From Halomicrobium katesii DSM 19301 (GTDB lineage Archaea > Halobacteriota > Halobacteria > Halobacteriales > Haloarculaceae): 64,000 bases of DNA. The position numbers and the translations under genes are program-made. Below are positions 1 to 8,602 of this stretch, in pieces. Below the pieces are notes generated by a model. That model ran no database searches, was not told the DNA's origin, and saw only the letters and a list, made by a program, of their open reading frames with translations. How positions within the stretch are numbered: position 1 is the stretch's first letter; each line of letters opens with the position of its first letter. The DNA lies in contig NZ_KB905378.1 in assembly GCF_000379085.1 (NCBI RefSeq), positions 1,274,541 through 1,338,540 on the forward strand, in the 5' to 3' direction.

Positions 1-201
1 CGGCGAGTCGTCAGTCGTTTCGCAGACGTGGTTGATCGAGGTCCCGCCGGCGCTGGCGCCGGCGAGGACCTCGTACAACGTCTCCGTCGTGACCTCAACG
101 TCTTCGCCGAGATCTAACGCAAGCTCCTCGTCGAGGCTGTTGACGACAAAATTAAGCAGGTGCTCTTCCTCTATCTCGCTGTCTGCTTGGGTAGGCTTCA
201 C
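1..201 (-). pseudogene. ISH3-family transposase, N-terminal part (runs off left edge)
   Basis: The minus strand is open from a GTG at 201 to the window edge and gives 67 residues. These match the N-terminus of haloarchaeal ISH3-family transposases as I know them: a Q-A-D-x-E-I-E-E-x-LLNF stretch, then LDEEL, then LYEVL and a GTS(I/V) motif. The more usual start lies inside a short inverted repeat (181-190 with 209-218), so the exact start is uncertain. The element's right end probably lies near 240, because the sequence upstream of this start resembles that upstream of the second ISH3 remnant at 5976. Whether the full transposase is intact cannot be seen. Basis: seen in sequence plus family recall. 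Confidence 0.7.
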
Positions 202-240
202 ACCGCATCCAAGCAGACACTTCCTCTAACCCGATGTGAT

Positions 241-809
241 CGACTGAGACTGGGAAGATCTCAACCGATGAAGGCGAGTACGCATATTATGTAGACAAAT
301 CAGACGGGACGGTGTCTGTCGCGCCGCTCGACGCTGGCGTATCTACTGCCAACCGGGGAGAAGTTAGGGCTCAGGGAATCACTGGCGACTTGATCATTAC
401 AGATTCGAACGAGTTCAATAAAAAGATCGGATCCTGCTCGCACGATAGCAGTTGTATTCACATGTTCTCGGGCGGATCTTCGAAAGTAAACAAGTACCTT
501 GCAGGTGCGTCAAAAGCAGTGATTATTGGCGCCGCAATCGCGAAGATCGCCTCACGGATTCCGATCGCTGCCATCCGAAACGGAATAAGCGTCCGGAGCG
601 TAACTAACGCACTCAGTGGCGTGGTGGCTGCTGACTTTGGTGGCAACTGGGTTACGTTAGCAGGACACGACCACGATCAAGGTGGGACTAAAAAGAAGGC
701 CACTGGAATCGCCCTCACTAGAACGAAAAATGTGAGTCCCTCCCAGATGCGCTCTATTGATTTCGTTTCAGGCGATCACTGGGGTTGCGAATATCAGCAC
801 TCACTATAG
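241..809 (+). pseudogene. 5'-truncated gene of unknown function beside an ISH3 element
   Basis: The frame is open from the TGA at 237-239 to the stop at 809. The coding pattern (AYYVDKSDG, then VSVAPLDAG) starts right where the ISH3 end should lie, upstream of the only convenient start (GTG at 312). I infer that the insertion removed the true start and N-terminus. The remaining 190 or so residues have two close cysteines (SCSHDSSC), a hydrophobic patch (AVIIGAAIAKIA) and a glycine-rich tail. I do not recognise the family. Location in a halocin-rich accessory region makes an exported peptide or toxin-type protein conceivable, but this is only a guess. A T-run follows the stop. Confidence 0.5.
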
Positions 810-828
810 TAGCACTAATTAACAAATC

Positions 829-838
829 TTTTTTTTTT
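829..838 (+). terminator. oligo-T transcription terminator
   Basis: Ten consecutive T residues lie 20 bp after the stop at 809. Archaeal RNA polymerase terminates at T-rich runs, so this is a likely terminator for the upstream gene. No stem-loop is needed or obvious. The stretch 841-1000 that follows shows no gene I can support. Confidence 0.5.
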
Positions 839-1032
839 CGTCACTCAATCGACAGCAAGACACTCTCTCGTGGGCGACACCTTTCAGACACGGAACCCCT
901 GACCGACGGCTCAATATGAGGAACTGGATGGATTCCGAAGCAGCGGTATGGTGGCGAATGACACCAATCGGAAGCACTCGCCGTTTCGATAGTAATGACA
1001 ACTGCTAAATGTTTCGGGCGATTCCGCAGAGT

Positions 1033-1233
1033 ATGAGCGATAGTGACGGGAAAGCGATGTGGTTGTTCACGCTTGCGCTCGGCGGCGCGCTCAGCGTGGC
1101 GGTTACCGATCAATTCGTATTGGGTCGGTTCGGCGAGATGGCAGTCGCCGCAGCGACGATGTTAGTGGTCTATTACGTCGTGCTGTTCGTGTATCGGCTG
1201 GTGGCAGAGCCTAACAGCGATGAGACAGCGTGA
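1033..1233 (+). CDS. small two-helix membrane protein
   Basis: A 66-residue protein, MSDSDGKAMWLF at the start, with two hydrophobic segments (about residues 8-28 and 34-54) separated by a short polar loop, and a short acidic tail. An ATG at 1009 would add eight residues; the internal ATG was preferred because the acidic N-terminus is typical of haloarchaeal proteins. Function unknown. It is a core-like gene stranded between IS remnants. The sequence at its stop codon is partly repeated near 1655, so its C-terminus may have been affected by an insertion. Confidence 0.55.
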   Translation: MSDSDGKAMWLFTLALGGALSVAVTDQFVLGRFGEMAVAAATMLVVYYVVLFVYRLVAEPNSDETA

Positions 1234-1335
1234 TGTCCATCTAGGCGACCGCGTCTTTCAACAGCAGTCGATCTAAGTCACAACTCAGCTTTGAACGTTG
1301 AAGTTGGAGCGTGACATAGGCGGTAGCGAAGACGG

Positions 1336-1650
1336 ATGATGCCGATTACGGACTTCTTGTCGTGTATGCGTGTGTTCGACGAGTTCGAGTCGCTCTCACC
1401 GGCGCAACGCTATCACGCCAAAACCTACGCCACAGGTCTTGTTGCGGCCAGCAACAAGACCGTGGCAGGTATCGCACGCGAAGTCCTTCCAGCTGGAGAC
1501 AAACGCGCTCTCAACAAGTTCCTCACCGAGTACGACTGGGACGAACAGCAATTCAACCACGAACGCCTCGAAGAACTCCAAAAACACGGTGAAAGCGCTG
1601 GCGAAGTTGATGTTTATGTCTCGTGCTGGATCGAACAGGAACACCGATGA
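1336..1650 (+). pseudogene. IS4-type transposase, N-terminal fragment
   Basis: Residues 1-85 (from MMPITDFLSCMRVFDEFESL to EELQKHGE) match, from memory, the N-terminus of a common haloarchaeal IS4-superfamily transposase that continues with a D-D-T catalytic motif. Here the match stops near 1592, and the remaining frame to 1650 is unrelated sequence. The catalytic DDE domain is missing, so the gene is dead. A matching C-terminal fragment of the same type lies at 2116-2556 in an element with inverted ends. Confidence 0.7.
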
Positions 1651-1654
1651 CAGC

Positions 1655-1714
1655 ATGTCCATCTCACGTGACCGCTTTTTCAACAGCAGGCTCTAATGTC
1701 GCAACCTCACCTCT
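1655..1714 (+). repeat. direct repeat of 1233-1290 flanking the transposase fragment
   Basis: The stretch starting atgtccatct at 1655 aligns with the one starting at 1233 (shared blocks: ATGTCCATCT, GACCGC, CAACAGCAG, TCTAA), roughly 80% over 55-60 bp by eye. The two copies bracket the N-terminal transposase fragment. They may be duplicated IS ends. From 1715 to 1988 I see no gene. Confidence 0.45.
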
Positions 1715-1988
1715 TTAGGATTCTTCGGTTGACGTGCATAGCCGGTCGGTATACGCGTTGCAGTTTACACTGCTTGTACGAAAGACATGGATGTGAGACG
1801 GCCAAGGTCCACGACACAGTGCACTCGCCAGCGGATAACATTAGACGCGCCAAGTAACGAAACCGAGGTAGGTGTCGCACGGCAGATACACCTTCGACCT
1901 GGTTCGAAACGCGGCTTGAACATAATCTTCACCGAAGATTACGACTAGGACTGAATGCAATTCCGGAGAATCATAAGTCCACGAAGGA

Positions 1989-2601
1989 GTAGTGATCCGG
2001 GTTGGCCACCTATGAGTGAGACGATCGACACGGTTGAGCGCTGAACGTTAGCGTCGACTGTTCACATCAAGCGAAGAGGCGATCGAATCTCCTCCATGAG
2101 ACATCGACGGCCACGGTCCTCGCTGAGAAGAAACCACAAAGGAGGACGAAGAAAACGGTCAAGTACCTCGCTACGAACAAGATCGACGCACCGACCGAGC
2201 ACATTATTCGCTCCTACGGGATGCGGTGGCGCATCGAGACGTTCTTCGAGGACTCGAAGCAGGATCTCGGCTTGGGAGACTGCGAGATGCAGACCGACGA
2301 AGGTGCCAGTCGGCACTGGCACCTTCTGATGGCTGCCTACAGTCTCGTTCGTCTTGATCCCGAATCGAGCGCCTTGGGGACGGTTCGCTCGAAAGCGTCA
2401 TCGCTTCGAGCGAACCTTGAGCACTCCCTGAAAGAAGCCGTTTACAACCTCCTCTCGTGGGTTCGAGACAACAATGATCGTGGCGTCGATGACCTCATGG
2501 AGGAGATCGATCACCTCTTCGTTCACTCAACAGCCGACGCTAACGTTCAAAGCTGAGTTATTATAAATAGTATCACTCATAGGTGGCCAACTGATCACTA
2601 C
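1989..2601. mobile_element. IS4-type derivative with two inverted copies of the same end
   Basis: The outer ends are inverted repeats: the perfect 19-mer at 2001-2019 pairs with 2573-2591, and GTAGTGATC at 1989-1997 pairs with 2593-2601. Similarity extends inward: about 2030-2115 is an inverted, slightly diverged copy of about 2485-2560, which is the end of the transposase gene. The element therefore looks like two 3' ends facing each other around a transposase C-terminal fragment, not a simple internal deletion. It lies 21 bp beyond the stop codon of the disrupted halocin gene. It cannot encode a complete transposase. Confidence 0.65.
2116..2556 (+). pseudogene. IS4-type transposase, C-terminal fragment
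   Basis: The frame ending at 2556 contains KYLATNKIDAPTEHIIRSYG, then MRWRIETFFEDSKQDLG and HSLKEAVYNLLSWVRDN. This is the conserved C-terminal region, with the catalytic glutamate motif Y-x(2)-R-W-x-I-E, of the same haloarchaeal IS4-type transposase whose N-terminus lies at 1336. There is no start codon. Coding similarity begins only around 2116, where the inverted arm ends. It is non-functional. Confidence 0.75.
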
Positions 2602-3195
2602 ATTATTTTGACTTATGATTCCCTAATTGCATTCTGCGTAATTGTAATCTTCTTTCGTCGACATATCTTCAAGCCCACATTTTGATACAGCTCCAGGTCT
2701 ATCTGGAGTGAAGTAACTACAAGGATTAGTTACTTTGGCGTCTAACGTTTCCTCTAGCCAGTGCTGGTCAACGGAAATATACCCTTCCCACATCTCATCA
2801 CATCCAATACAATCAGTTATACTGGCAACGCCTATACTAAGACCGGCAATGCACAACAACCCAAGAGATCCTAAACAGGAAAGGACTGCAACAACAGAGC
2901 CTGCCGCTGCCAAAGCTATACATGAGTTGGAGATGCAATCATCCGAGGTTCCTGTAGCATCCAGCACGGAGACATAAATATCACAATAGTGTGCACTCTC
3001 AGTGTCAATTTCTGAATTTGAACTGTTGTCGTATGATGGCCGTCCCAAAGCAATTGTCTCTGACTGTATCTGGTTGTTAGCAACATAGTAAACAGTTGCC
3101 TGGCGGGCAAATGAATTACTCTTGCTTTCTTTGCTCATGGTATCTGGAATATTATCAGAAAAATACACCAGTTCGGGCCGATCAGTATTCCCTGC

Positions 3196-4243
3196 ACGCT
3201 CTTACGCAGACTGGCGAAAAATATCGGCAGCGAAGCAGTCAACGAGTCCGTGGATTGGTGCGCCAGCGAGATTCAATGACCGCAGGAAGCCGTAGGTACG
3301 AGCGGCCTGTTCCAAGCCCTGCTTGGACAGGCCGCGGAATTTCTCGATCCACGGTTGCAACAACGACCAGAGACACTCAGCTTGGTTGGTGTGAACACCC
3401 GCATCTGAGACGTATGCTTCGTCGTGAACCACCGTTCTGTGGTCGTGCTCCATCTGTTGATACGGCGGGTACTCATCCGTCCAGACCTCTCCCAGTCGCT
3501 GGGAGAGGTCTTCAGCTTCTTCGATCACTGGCTTGAGTTCGTCCTTGAACTTCGTTCCTTCCTCAGCAGAAACCACGCGAAGCACGTCGCGGCAGGCCGC
3601 GACGAGCGTCAGTTCATCACCCTGCTCACCGCTCCAGCGTGTGCGACCGCCCTCTGGCGACCCGCCGCGGGACAGACCGTCCCGCGGTGGGTCGCGTCCC
3701 TTGTACCCAGAGCAGACCTGCTGGGTTTCATCGACCTGCGTTGGCCCGTCGAGAGTGTGATCGATGCGATCCCAGACGACGGGGAAGCCGCGCTGGAACG
3801 CGGCTTCCACGTCACGAATCGCCGAGTGAATCGTGTTGTACGCCCGATCAAGTAGGGAAGCAATTTGATTGATGCTGAGCAACGAATCAGCGTAGAGGAC
3901 GAAGGCGACGAGGAACTCGCCGGGGGCGAGTTCCGCGTCGTAGAACGGTGTACCGAGCGTGTAGGTACTCATGAAGCCGCAGCCACGGCACCAGATACGG
4001 TCGAGATCGTCGTAGGTTCGGATGGTTGTCGCGCCACAATCAGGACAGGGTGCCTGTTCCCAGATGGTCTTGAGACGCCGCTCGACGATGGCGTCGAGCG
4101 GCTCGGGCCGAAACTCCAAAGCGCCAAGCGATACAAGTTGCTGAAGCATCCCGCCGAATGCTGGTTGTTTGGTCACAGCTGATAGCAGGAGACGGGATGC
4201 TTTCCATACAACGGAGTCTTTTCGCTAGCTTGAGCAAGAGCGT
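3196..4243 (-). mobile_element. IS1595-type insertion sequence, apparently intact
   Basis: The 1048-bp element has imperfect terminal inverted repeats of about 25 bp (20 of 25 match): one begins ACGCTCTTACGCAGACTGGC at 3196, the other, reading inward from 4243 on the minus strand, begins ACGCTCTTGCTCAAGCTAGC. It is flanked by the direct repeat CCCTGC at 3190-3195 and 4244-4249. It carries one complete transposase gene. It sits in the coding sequence of the halocin-like precursor; removing it with one repeat copy restores frame (AEVKSFLAG joined to NTDRPELVYF). IS1595 elements usually make 8-bp duplications, so the 6-bp repeat may have lost outer bases. Confidence 0.75.
3202..4176 (-). CDS. 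IS1595-family transposase
   Basis: A 324-residue protein starting at GTG 4176. Near residues 43-68 it has a zinc ribbon (CPDCG and CRGCG pairs), followed by an ISXO2-type DDE/N domain: VDETQQ (first Asp), TDEYPPY (second Asp), then the HTNQAECLWSLLQ region with the third acidic or Asn residue, and the FRGLSKQGLEQ segment typical of the family. The frame is intact, so the element could be active. The stretch around residues 178-195 (GRDPPRDGLSRGG) is a low-complexity, arginine/glycine-rich insertion. Confidence 0.85.
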   Translation of the reverse strand: MTKQPAFGGMLQQLVSLGALEFRPEPLDAIVERRLKTIWEQAPCPDCGATTIRTYDDLDRIWCRGCGFMSTYTLGTPFYDAELAPGEFLVAFVLYADSLLSINQIASLLDRAYNTIHSAIRDVEAAFQRGFPVVWDRIDHTLDGPTQVDETQQVCSGYKGRDPPRDGLSRGGSPEGGRTRWSGEQGDELTLVAACRDVLRVVSAEEGTKFKDELKPVIEEAEDLSQRLGEVWTDEYPPYQQMEHDHRTVVHDEAYVSDAGVHTNQAECLWSLLQPWIEKFRGLSKQGLEQAARTYGFLRSLNLAGAPIHGLVDCFAADIFRQSA

Positions 4244-4429
4244 CCCTGCAAGGAAGGATTTTACTTCAGCATCCACATGCACATCAAAATGCAGTAGCAT
4301 TTCACTATTACCATCTGAATATATATGATTTTGATTTTTAAATGGAATAACCGCTGTATTAATTGTTCCAGATCCTTCCTCAGTCTCAACAGTTTTACTC
4401 ACTACTCTCATCTCGTTCCACAGTGACTG

Positions 4430-4569
4430 GGCCTTGTTTAGACGCAGTACAAATCGGCTCTTGCGGCGTATGCTCCGCGAACAGATCGACACAATGAGGC
4501 ACTCAGGACAGATTTTAGACAACCGCTACGGTCCGTGACTCGCCGATCGAGGAGCGTCTAAACACGGCC
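4430..4569. mobile_element. 140-bp MITE inside the halocin-like gene
   Basis: The ends are inverted repeats: GGCCTTGTTTAGACGC at 4430-4445 and its near-perfect complement at 4554-4569 (one mismatch). Both sides carry the 9-bp direct repeat CAGTGACTG (4421-4429 and 4570-4578). No coding capacity. Removing the element with one repeat joins SAMGWQSL to WNEMRVVSK in frame, which confirms it as an insertion. The mobilising transposase is not in the window, because neither IS here has these ends. Confidence 0.8.
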
Positions 4570-4607
4570 CAGTGACTGCCAACCCATTGCAGATGCTTTC
4601 TGGATTA

Positions 4608-5551
4608 CGCTCATCCCGATACATTGTAACACAGCAGTTTCTTGAACCAGTCGTCCGGTGAGTTGAGTTTCAGTGCGAGAAATCCGAGGTATTTTTGGAG
4701 ATGATGCTTCGAGATGCCTCTGAACTTCGCCAGCCACTGGCGAAGGAAGCTGTGGCGGTTCTCGCAGGTATTTGTGTGGGCGTCACCGATGACGTAGGTG
4801 TCGGAGTGGGTGACGGCCAGATGGCCGTCCACCCCCTCCGTCTCCTCGATATCCTCATAGATCGTGTAGCCGTCGGTACAGAGGATGACGCTTCCGTCGC
4901 CGTACTCAGAGATGTCCTCGTCGGCCTCTTGCAGATCCTTACAGACGAGAAATCGCACTCGTCCGTCGCTCCGACGGACGAGTGTCAACACTGGCGGTTT
5001 GTCTGATTCGAAGGTTCCGCGCCCCTTTTTGAGAGTCCGCGCTCGCGCGGACTCCCATCCTCATCTTCGAGTCCCTTCTCACCAGCCGTGACGTAGACCT
5101 CGTCAGCTTCGCACACGTCGTAGAGGTCGAATTCGTCGATATTATCACTCACTTCCTGCACTTTGTGAACGTAGTTGAGAACAGCCTCGTAGTCTCGATC
5201 AAGGTCACGAGCGATCTGAGCGGTCGGCTCAGATCGCATCTCCTTGACGATATAGAACATCTCTTCGAGATCGAAGCGATGCTGGCCGAAGATCGTCTTT
5301 GTGAGGTCGTTGAAGTAGGTTTCGCAGGATTTGCACCAGTACTGCTGAGCGTCCTTACCGGTCGTTCCTCGGTCGACAACCGCGTCACTCTCGCAGTGAA
5401 CACACGTCACCGTCTCGCCGAACCGGGCGAGACGGAGACGCTCGAAGCATCGCTCACGCGGTGGAAGGAACACTTGAGCTGACTGCTCGTCCATCGTTGG
5501 CTGCTACTGAGTCGCCAGCAGAATTGATGTTACGATCTATCGAGATGAGCG
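4608..5551 (-). mobile_element. IS1595-type insertion sequence with frameshifted transposase
   Basis: The 944-bp element has 23-bp terminal inverted repeats: CGCTCATCCCGATACATTG at 4608 inward and the partner CGCTCATCTCGATAGATCG reading inward from 5551. It is flanked by a perfect 8-bp duplication, CTGGATTA, at 4600-4607 and 5552-5559, the size expected for IS1595. It interrupts the halocin-like precursor immediately after VKILIQ. Its transposase has a single frameshift. Confidence 0.85.
4611..5494 (-). pseudogene. IS1595-family transposase broken by a one-base deletion
   Basis: Starts at ATG 5494 (MDEQSAQVFLPPRERCFERL). A zinc ribbon (CVHCES and CKSCET) precedes the DDE/N domain: EADEVYV, then CTDGYTIYEDI, then the TCENRHSFLRQWLAKFRGIS region. 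The frame breaks at a run of four G on the coding strand (plus-strand C at 5022-5025). A fifth G would read SKRGRGTFESDKPPVLTLV, the sequence expected for the family, and rejoin the downstream part (frame open from 4991 to 4611). It is either a real inactivating deletion, a programmed slip, or a sequencing error in a homopolymer. Confidence 0.85.
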
Positions 5552-5770
5552 CTGGATTAATATCTTGACCTCTTTATTGAACATAACATCTTGCCGTGCT
5601 CTTACCAATTTTTCGCCCTCCAATTCATTCATTTCAACAACCTCACCACTTCCTGAAAGGCCACTGGATGACTGCGCAGATCCAACTCCAGCTATTGTCA
5701 GGCTAATTCCACTCATTCCGATAGTCTGAAGGATATCTCGTCTATCCATACTGTATTATATTAACTCCAA

Positions 5771-5779
5771 ATATATAAA
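5771..5779 (-). promoter_or_regulatory. TATA box of the halocin-like gene
   Basis: On the minus strand TTTATATAT lies about 22-30 nt before the ATG at 5749, the spacing expected for a leaderless archaeal transcript. The surrounding 5750-5975 stretch is very AT-rich and has no other gene I can support. Confidence 0.45.
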
Positions 5780-5975
5780 ATTATAGTATTATATTAGAGT
5801 ATATACCTCGCGCCTTCTGCCCAACTATTGTACAGCTAAATTCGCGCTTAAGTCCGTGCTTTCGACATCCGACGATTCTATACAACCTCAGATATATGAA
5901 TAATATTTGGTGGGAATTATTGTATGACAGGCACCTACTATCTAAATTTCACTATATCACAAAGCCGATTAGATA

Positions 5976-6365
5976 GAACGTCTGCTTGCTGATGGTGGAT
6001 TCAAGACCAAGCAAGCAGGTGAAATCCACGAAGACCAACTCCATATCCTTCTCATCAACACGCTCAGCGATAAATTGACTTGACATCGGCGCTAGGCTGA
6101 AATCGAAGCTAAGGAGATCTACGAGGTTCTCATCGAGATATACACCGACGGACCTCGGTCTCTACGCTGTGTGGTTCCAGTGAGAACTCACCGCCTACGA
6201 ATACGGTTCTCTACCATCTCCGGACGAAGTTCGAGCCGGACCAACTTGTACGAGTCGCTAACACACTCCTTCGGCGAGATGTCGTCGAATTTTCCCGAGT
6301 CAGTGGTGGTCTGTGTGCCATTCACAGATTTCACCCGAGAAGAATCGAGCACCCCCGCCCTTTCA
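5976..6365 (+). pseudogene. decayed ISH3-family transposase, N-terminal remnant
   Basis: Pieces in shifting frames match the ISH3 transposase N-terminus: GGFKTKQAGEIHEDQL (from about 5994) to a TGA at 6081, then EIEAKEIYEVLIEIYTDG (about 6099-6150), then NTVLYHLRTKFEPDQL and VRVANTLLRRDVVEF (about 6194-6290), and a last piece PESVVVCVPFTDFT in another frame. At least one stop and two frameshifts are present. The same transposase type occurs at 1-201, where the upstream sequence is also similar. From 6366 to 6458 nothing further is seen. Confidence 0.65.
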
Positions 6366-6458
6366 GCGTCTCCAGTTCAATGACCTTTGTTTGAACACTA
6401 CCACCCATTTCGACCATAGAGTTTTCAAACAGGCGTTAGTACCGGCCCAGTGTACATC

Positions 6459-6917
6459 ATGAAAAATGGTGATGTTGGCAGCGACAGGACAGTCGACTCG
6501 TCGGCCGACGAGTCAACGACCGATTCGGAACCGCGGCCGGACGGCGGCGTCGCGACCGGCGACGAGGTGGCGTACCTCGACGCAGAAGTCAACATCTTCA
6601 GTCCGTCGACGCCGTTCATGCGCGACCACCTGCGGATCATCTGGTCGGGCTTCGTCGCGTGGCTGCTCATCGTGTTCGGCCCGGTGTCGCTGACGCCGAT
6701 CATCCCCGGCGTGATGACGGCACCCATCCCGGTCATCGGGTTCCCGCTGCACTACTTCCTGGTCGGGATCGGCGCGCCCGTCGGCGCGTTGCTCCTGTCG
6801 ATCTGGTACGCCCGCAAGCGTGACGCCCTCGACGAGGAGTACGGGATCAGCCACGAGACCGAGCCCGAGCCGGAGACGGAGGTCGCGGCCGCGGCCGACG
6901 GAGGGACGGCCGAATGA
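6459..6917 (+). CDS. DUF4212 protein, small subunit of a sodium/solute symporter
   Basis: A 152-residue protein from ATG 6459. An acidic soluble N-terminus (about 50 residues) leads to two membrane segments (about 63-84 and 95-117), and an acidic C-terminal tail follows. The VNIFSPSTPFMRDHLRIIWS stretch is typical of DUF4212. This small membrane protein is regularly encoded directly before an SSS-family symporter, as here: the stop overlaps the next start by 4 bp (ATGA). Probable partner subunit of the following transporter, likely for acetate or another organic acid. First gene of a four-gene operon. Confidence 0.88.
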   Translation: MKNGDVGSDRTVDSSADESTTDSEPRPDGGVATGDEVAYLDAEVNIFSPSTPFMRDHLRIIWSGFVAWLLIVFGPVSLTPIIPGVMTAPIPVIGFPLHYFLVGIGAPVGALLLSIWYARKRDALDEEYGISHETEPEPETEVAAAADGGTAE

Positions 6918-8602
6918 GCGGGCTCCTCCTCCAGTCGGGCCTGCTCCCGGAGGGGCTGGAGATTTCCTTCAAGCTCATCCCCGGGATCATGGTCACGGCC
7001 ATGCTCTTGCTCTTTCTGGCGGTCGGCTACGTGTTCAAGGTGGCAGACACCGAGGGCATGTGGGTCGCCGGCCGCTCGATCGGCAACGTCGAGAACGGGA
7101 TGGCGATCGGCGCGAACTGGATGTCTGCGGCTTCCTACCTCGGGATGGCCGCGACGATCGCGCTGTTTGGCTTCTACGGGCTGGCCTTCGTCGTCGGCTG
7201 GTCGACGGGCTACTTCATCCTCCTGATCTTCATGGCCGCCCAGATGCGCCGGTTCGGGAAGTACACCGCGCCGGACTTCGTCGGCGACCGGTTCAACTCC
7301 GACGGCGCACGCGCGATGGCGGCCGTGACGACGTTCCTCATCGGGTTCGTCTACGCGATCGGTCAGGCCCGCGGAATGGGGCTAGTCGGACTGTACATCT
7401 TCGGCGACATCGGCATCCCCGGGCTCTCGGGGTACCAGTCGATGGTCGTGTTGATGATGGCGATCACCGTCGGCTACCTCACGCTGTCGGGGATGCTGGG
7501 CGCGACCAAGAACATGACCGTCCAGTTCGTCATCCTCATCGTCGCGTTCCTGGCCGGCCTCTACGCGGTCGGGTACACCCAGGGGTACTCGACGGTGTTG
7601 CCCCAGCTCGAGTACGGTCGACTGATCGGCGCGCTCAGCGCCGAGTTCAGCGAGCCGTTCACCACCGAGAGCTACTACACGTGGATCGCGACGGCCTTCA
7701 CGCTCGTCGTCGGGACCTGTGGCTTGCCCCACGTACTGGTGCGGTTCTACACGGTCGAGAGCGAGCGGACGGCCCGCTGGTCGACCGTCTGGGGCCTCTT
7801 TTTCATCTGCCTGCTGTACCTGAGCGCGCCGGCCTTCGCCGCCTTCGGGACCGACCTCTACGCCAACGAGATCGGTGCCGTCTACGGCGATCCCGGGATG
7901 TCCAGTGCCGCGGGCGACGTGATCGTCGTGCTGGCGACCCAGCTCGCGGGACTGCCCGAGTGGTTCGTCGGCCTCGTCGCTGCCGGCGGGATCGCCGCCG
8001 CGATCGCGACGACCGCCGGCCTCTTTATCGCCGGCTCCTCGGCGATCTCTCACGACATCTACAAGGGCCTGATCAACCCCGACGCGACCCAGCGCCAGCA
8101 GGTGCTGGTCGGTCGCCTGAGCATCGTCGCGCTGGGTGTCATCACGACGCTGGCCGCACTCGACCCGGCCGCGCCGATCGCCGCGCTGGTGACCTACGCG
8201 TTCTCGCTCGCGGGCTCCGTGCTCTTCCCGATGTTCTTCCTCGGGCTCTGGTGGGAGAACACGAACCGACAGGGCGCACTGGCCGGGATGTCCACCGGCC
8301 TCGTCATCTGGCTCATCCCCATGGTCAACGAGGTGGTCCCGAGCTACGGGCTCCTCGCGGGTGCAGCCGGCTCTGACGGCGTGCTCTCGGCGACCCTCGC
8401 ACAGTGGCTCCCGGCGATCGGCTCGGCGCTCGTCGCCGCACCGGTGGTGTTCGTCGTCACGATCGCCGTCTCGATGGCCACGGAGGAACCGCCACTGGAG
8501 ACCAAGCGGATGGTTCGCCAGTGTCACAGTCCGGAACCGATGGGACAACAGCAGACGGCCGAAGAGGTCGTCGGCGGTGCGGAAACGCCGGGTGATGACT
8601 GA
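6914..8602 (+). CDS. sodium:solute symporter (SSS family), large subunit
   Basis: A 562-residue integral membrane protein with about 13 hydrophobic segments. The motifs GMWVAGRSIGNVENGMAIG and ANWMSAASYLGM near residues 50-85 are typical of SSS symporters of the ActP type paired with DUF4212. It would import a carboxylate or similar solute with sodium. It overlaps the upstream DUF4212 gene by 4 bp and the downstream stress-protein gene by 1 bp, so the genes are translationally coupled. The substrate cannot be told from sequence. Confidence 0.9.
   Translation: MSGLLLQSGLLPEGLEISFKLIPGIMVTAMLLLFLAVGYVFKVADTEGMWVAGRSIGNVENGMAIGANWMSAASYLGMAATIALFGFYGLAFVVGWSTGYFILLIFMAAQMRRFGKYTAPDFVGDRFNSDGARAMAAVTTFLIGFVYAIGQARGMGLVGLYIFGDIGIPGLSGYQSMVVLMMAITVGYLTLSGMLGATKNMTVQFVILIVAFLAGLYAVGYTQGYSTVLPQLEYGRLIGALSAEFSEPFTTESYYTWIATAFTLVVGTCGLPHVLVRFYTVESERTARWSTVWGLFFICLLYLSAPAFAAFGTDLYANEIGAVYGDPGMSSAAGDVIVVLATQLAGLPEWFVGLVAAGGIAAAIATTAGLFIAGSSAISHDIYKGLINPDATQRQQVLVGRLSIVALGVITTLAALDPAAPIAALVTYAFSLAGSVLFPMFFLGLWWENTNRQGALAGMSTGLVIWLIPMVNEVVPSYGLLAGAAGSDGVLSATLAQWLPAIGSALVAAPVVFVVTIAVSMATEEPPLETKRMVRQCHSPEPMGQQQTAEEVVGGAETPGDD

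Larger units (their letters stand above)
2623..5749 (-). pseudogene. halocin C8-type precursor gene split by two IS elements and a MITE
   Basis: Three minus-strand exon-like pieces belong together: 5749-5552 (Tat signal starting MDRRDILQTIGMSGISL, ending VKILIQ), 4599-4421 plus 4420-4244 (KASAMGWQSL through HFDVHVDAEVKSFLAG) and 3195-2623 (Cys-rich tail). Deleting 4608-5551, 4430-4569 and 3196-4243 with one copy of each flanking duplication leaves 972 nt, an uninterrupted frame of 323 residues. The last 120 residues carry ten cysteines around a hydrophobic core that includes SCLGSLGLLC. Mature halocin C8 also has ten cysteines, a G-L-SCLG motif, and is cut from a Tat-exported precursor whose N-terminal part gives immunity. 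I infer an inactivated antimicrobial precursor. The first piece is now read to a stop inside the IS end at 5537. Confidence 0.82.

Noticed and set aside
5897-5977. 26-residue plus-strand frame near the halocin promoter
   Set aside because: Too short, not hydrophobic, and it overlaps the transposon-end-like sequence at 5943.
6820-8376. 518-residue Arg-rich frame over the symporter
   Set aside because: Out-of-frame shadow of the SSS transporter, typical of GC-rich DNA.
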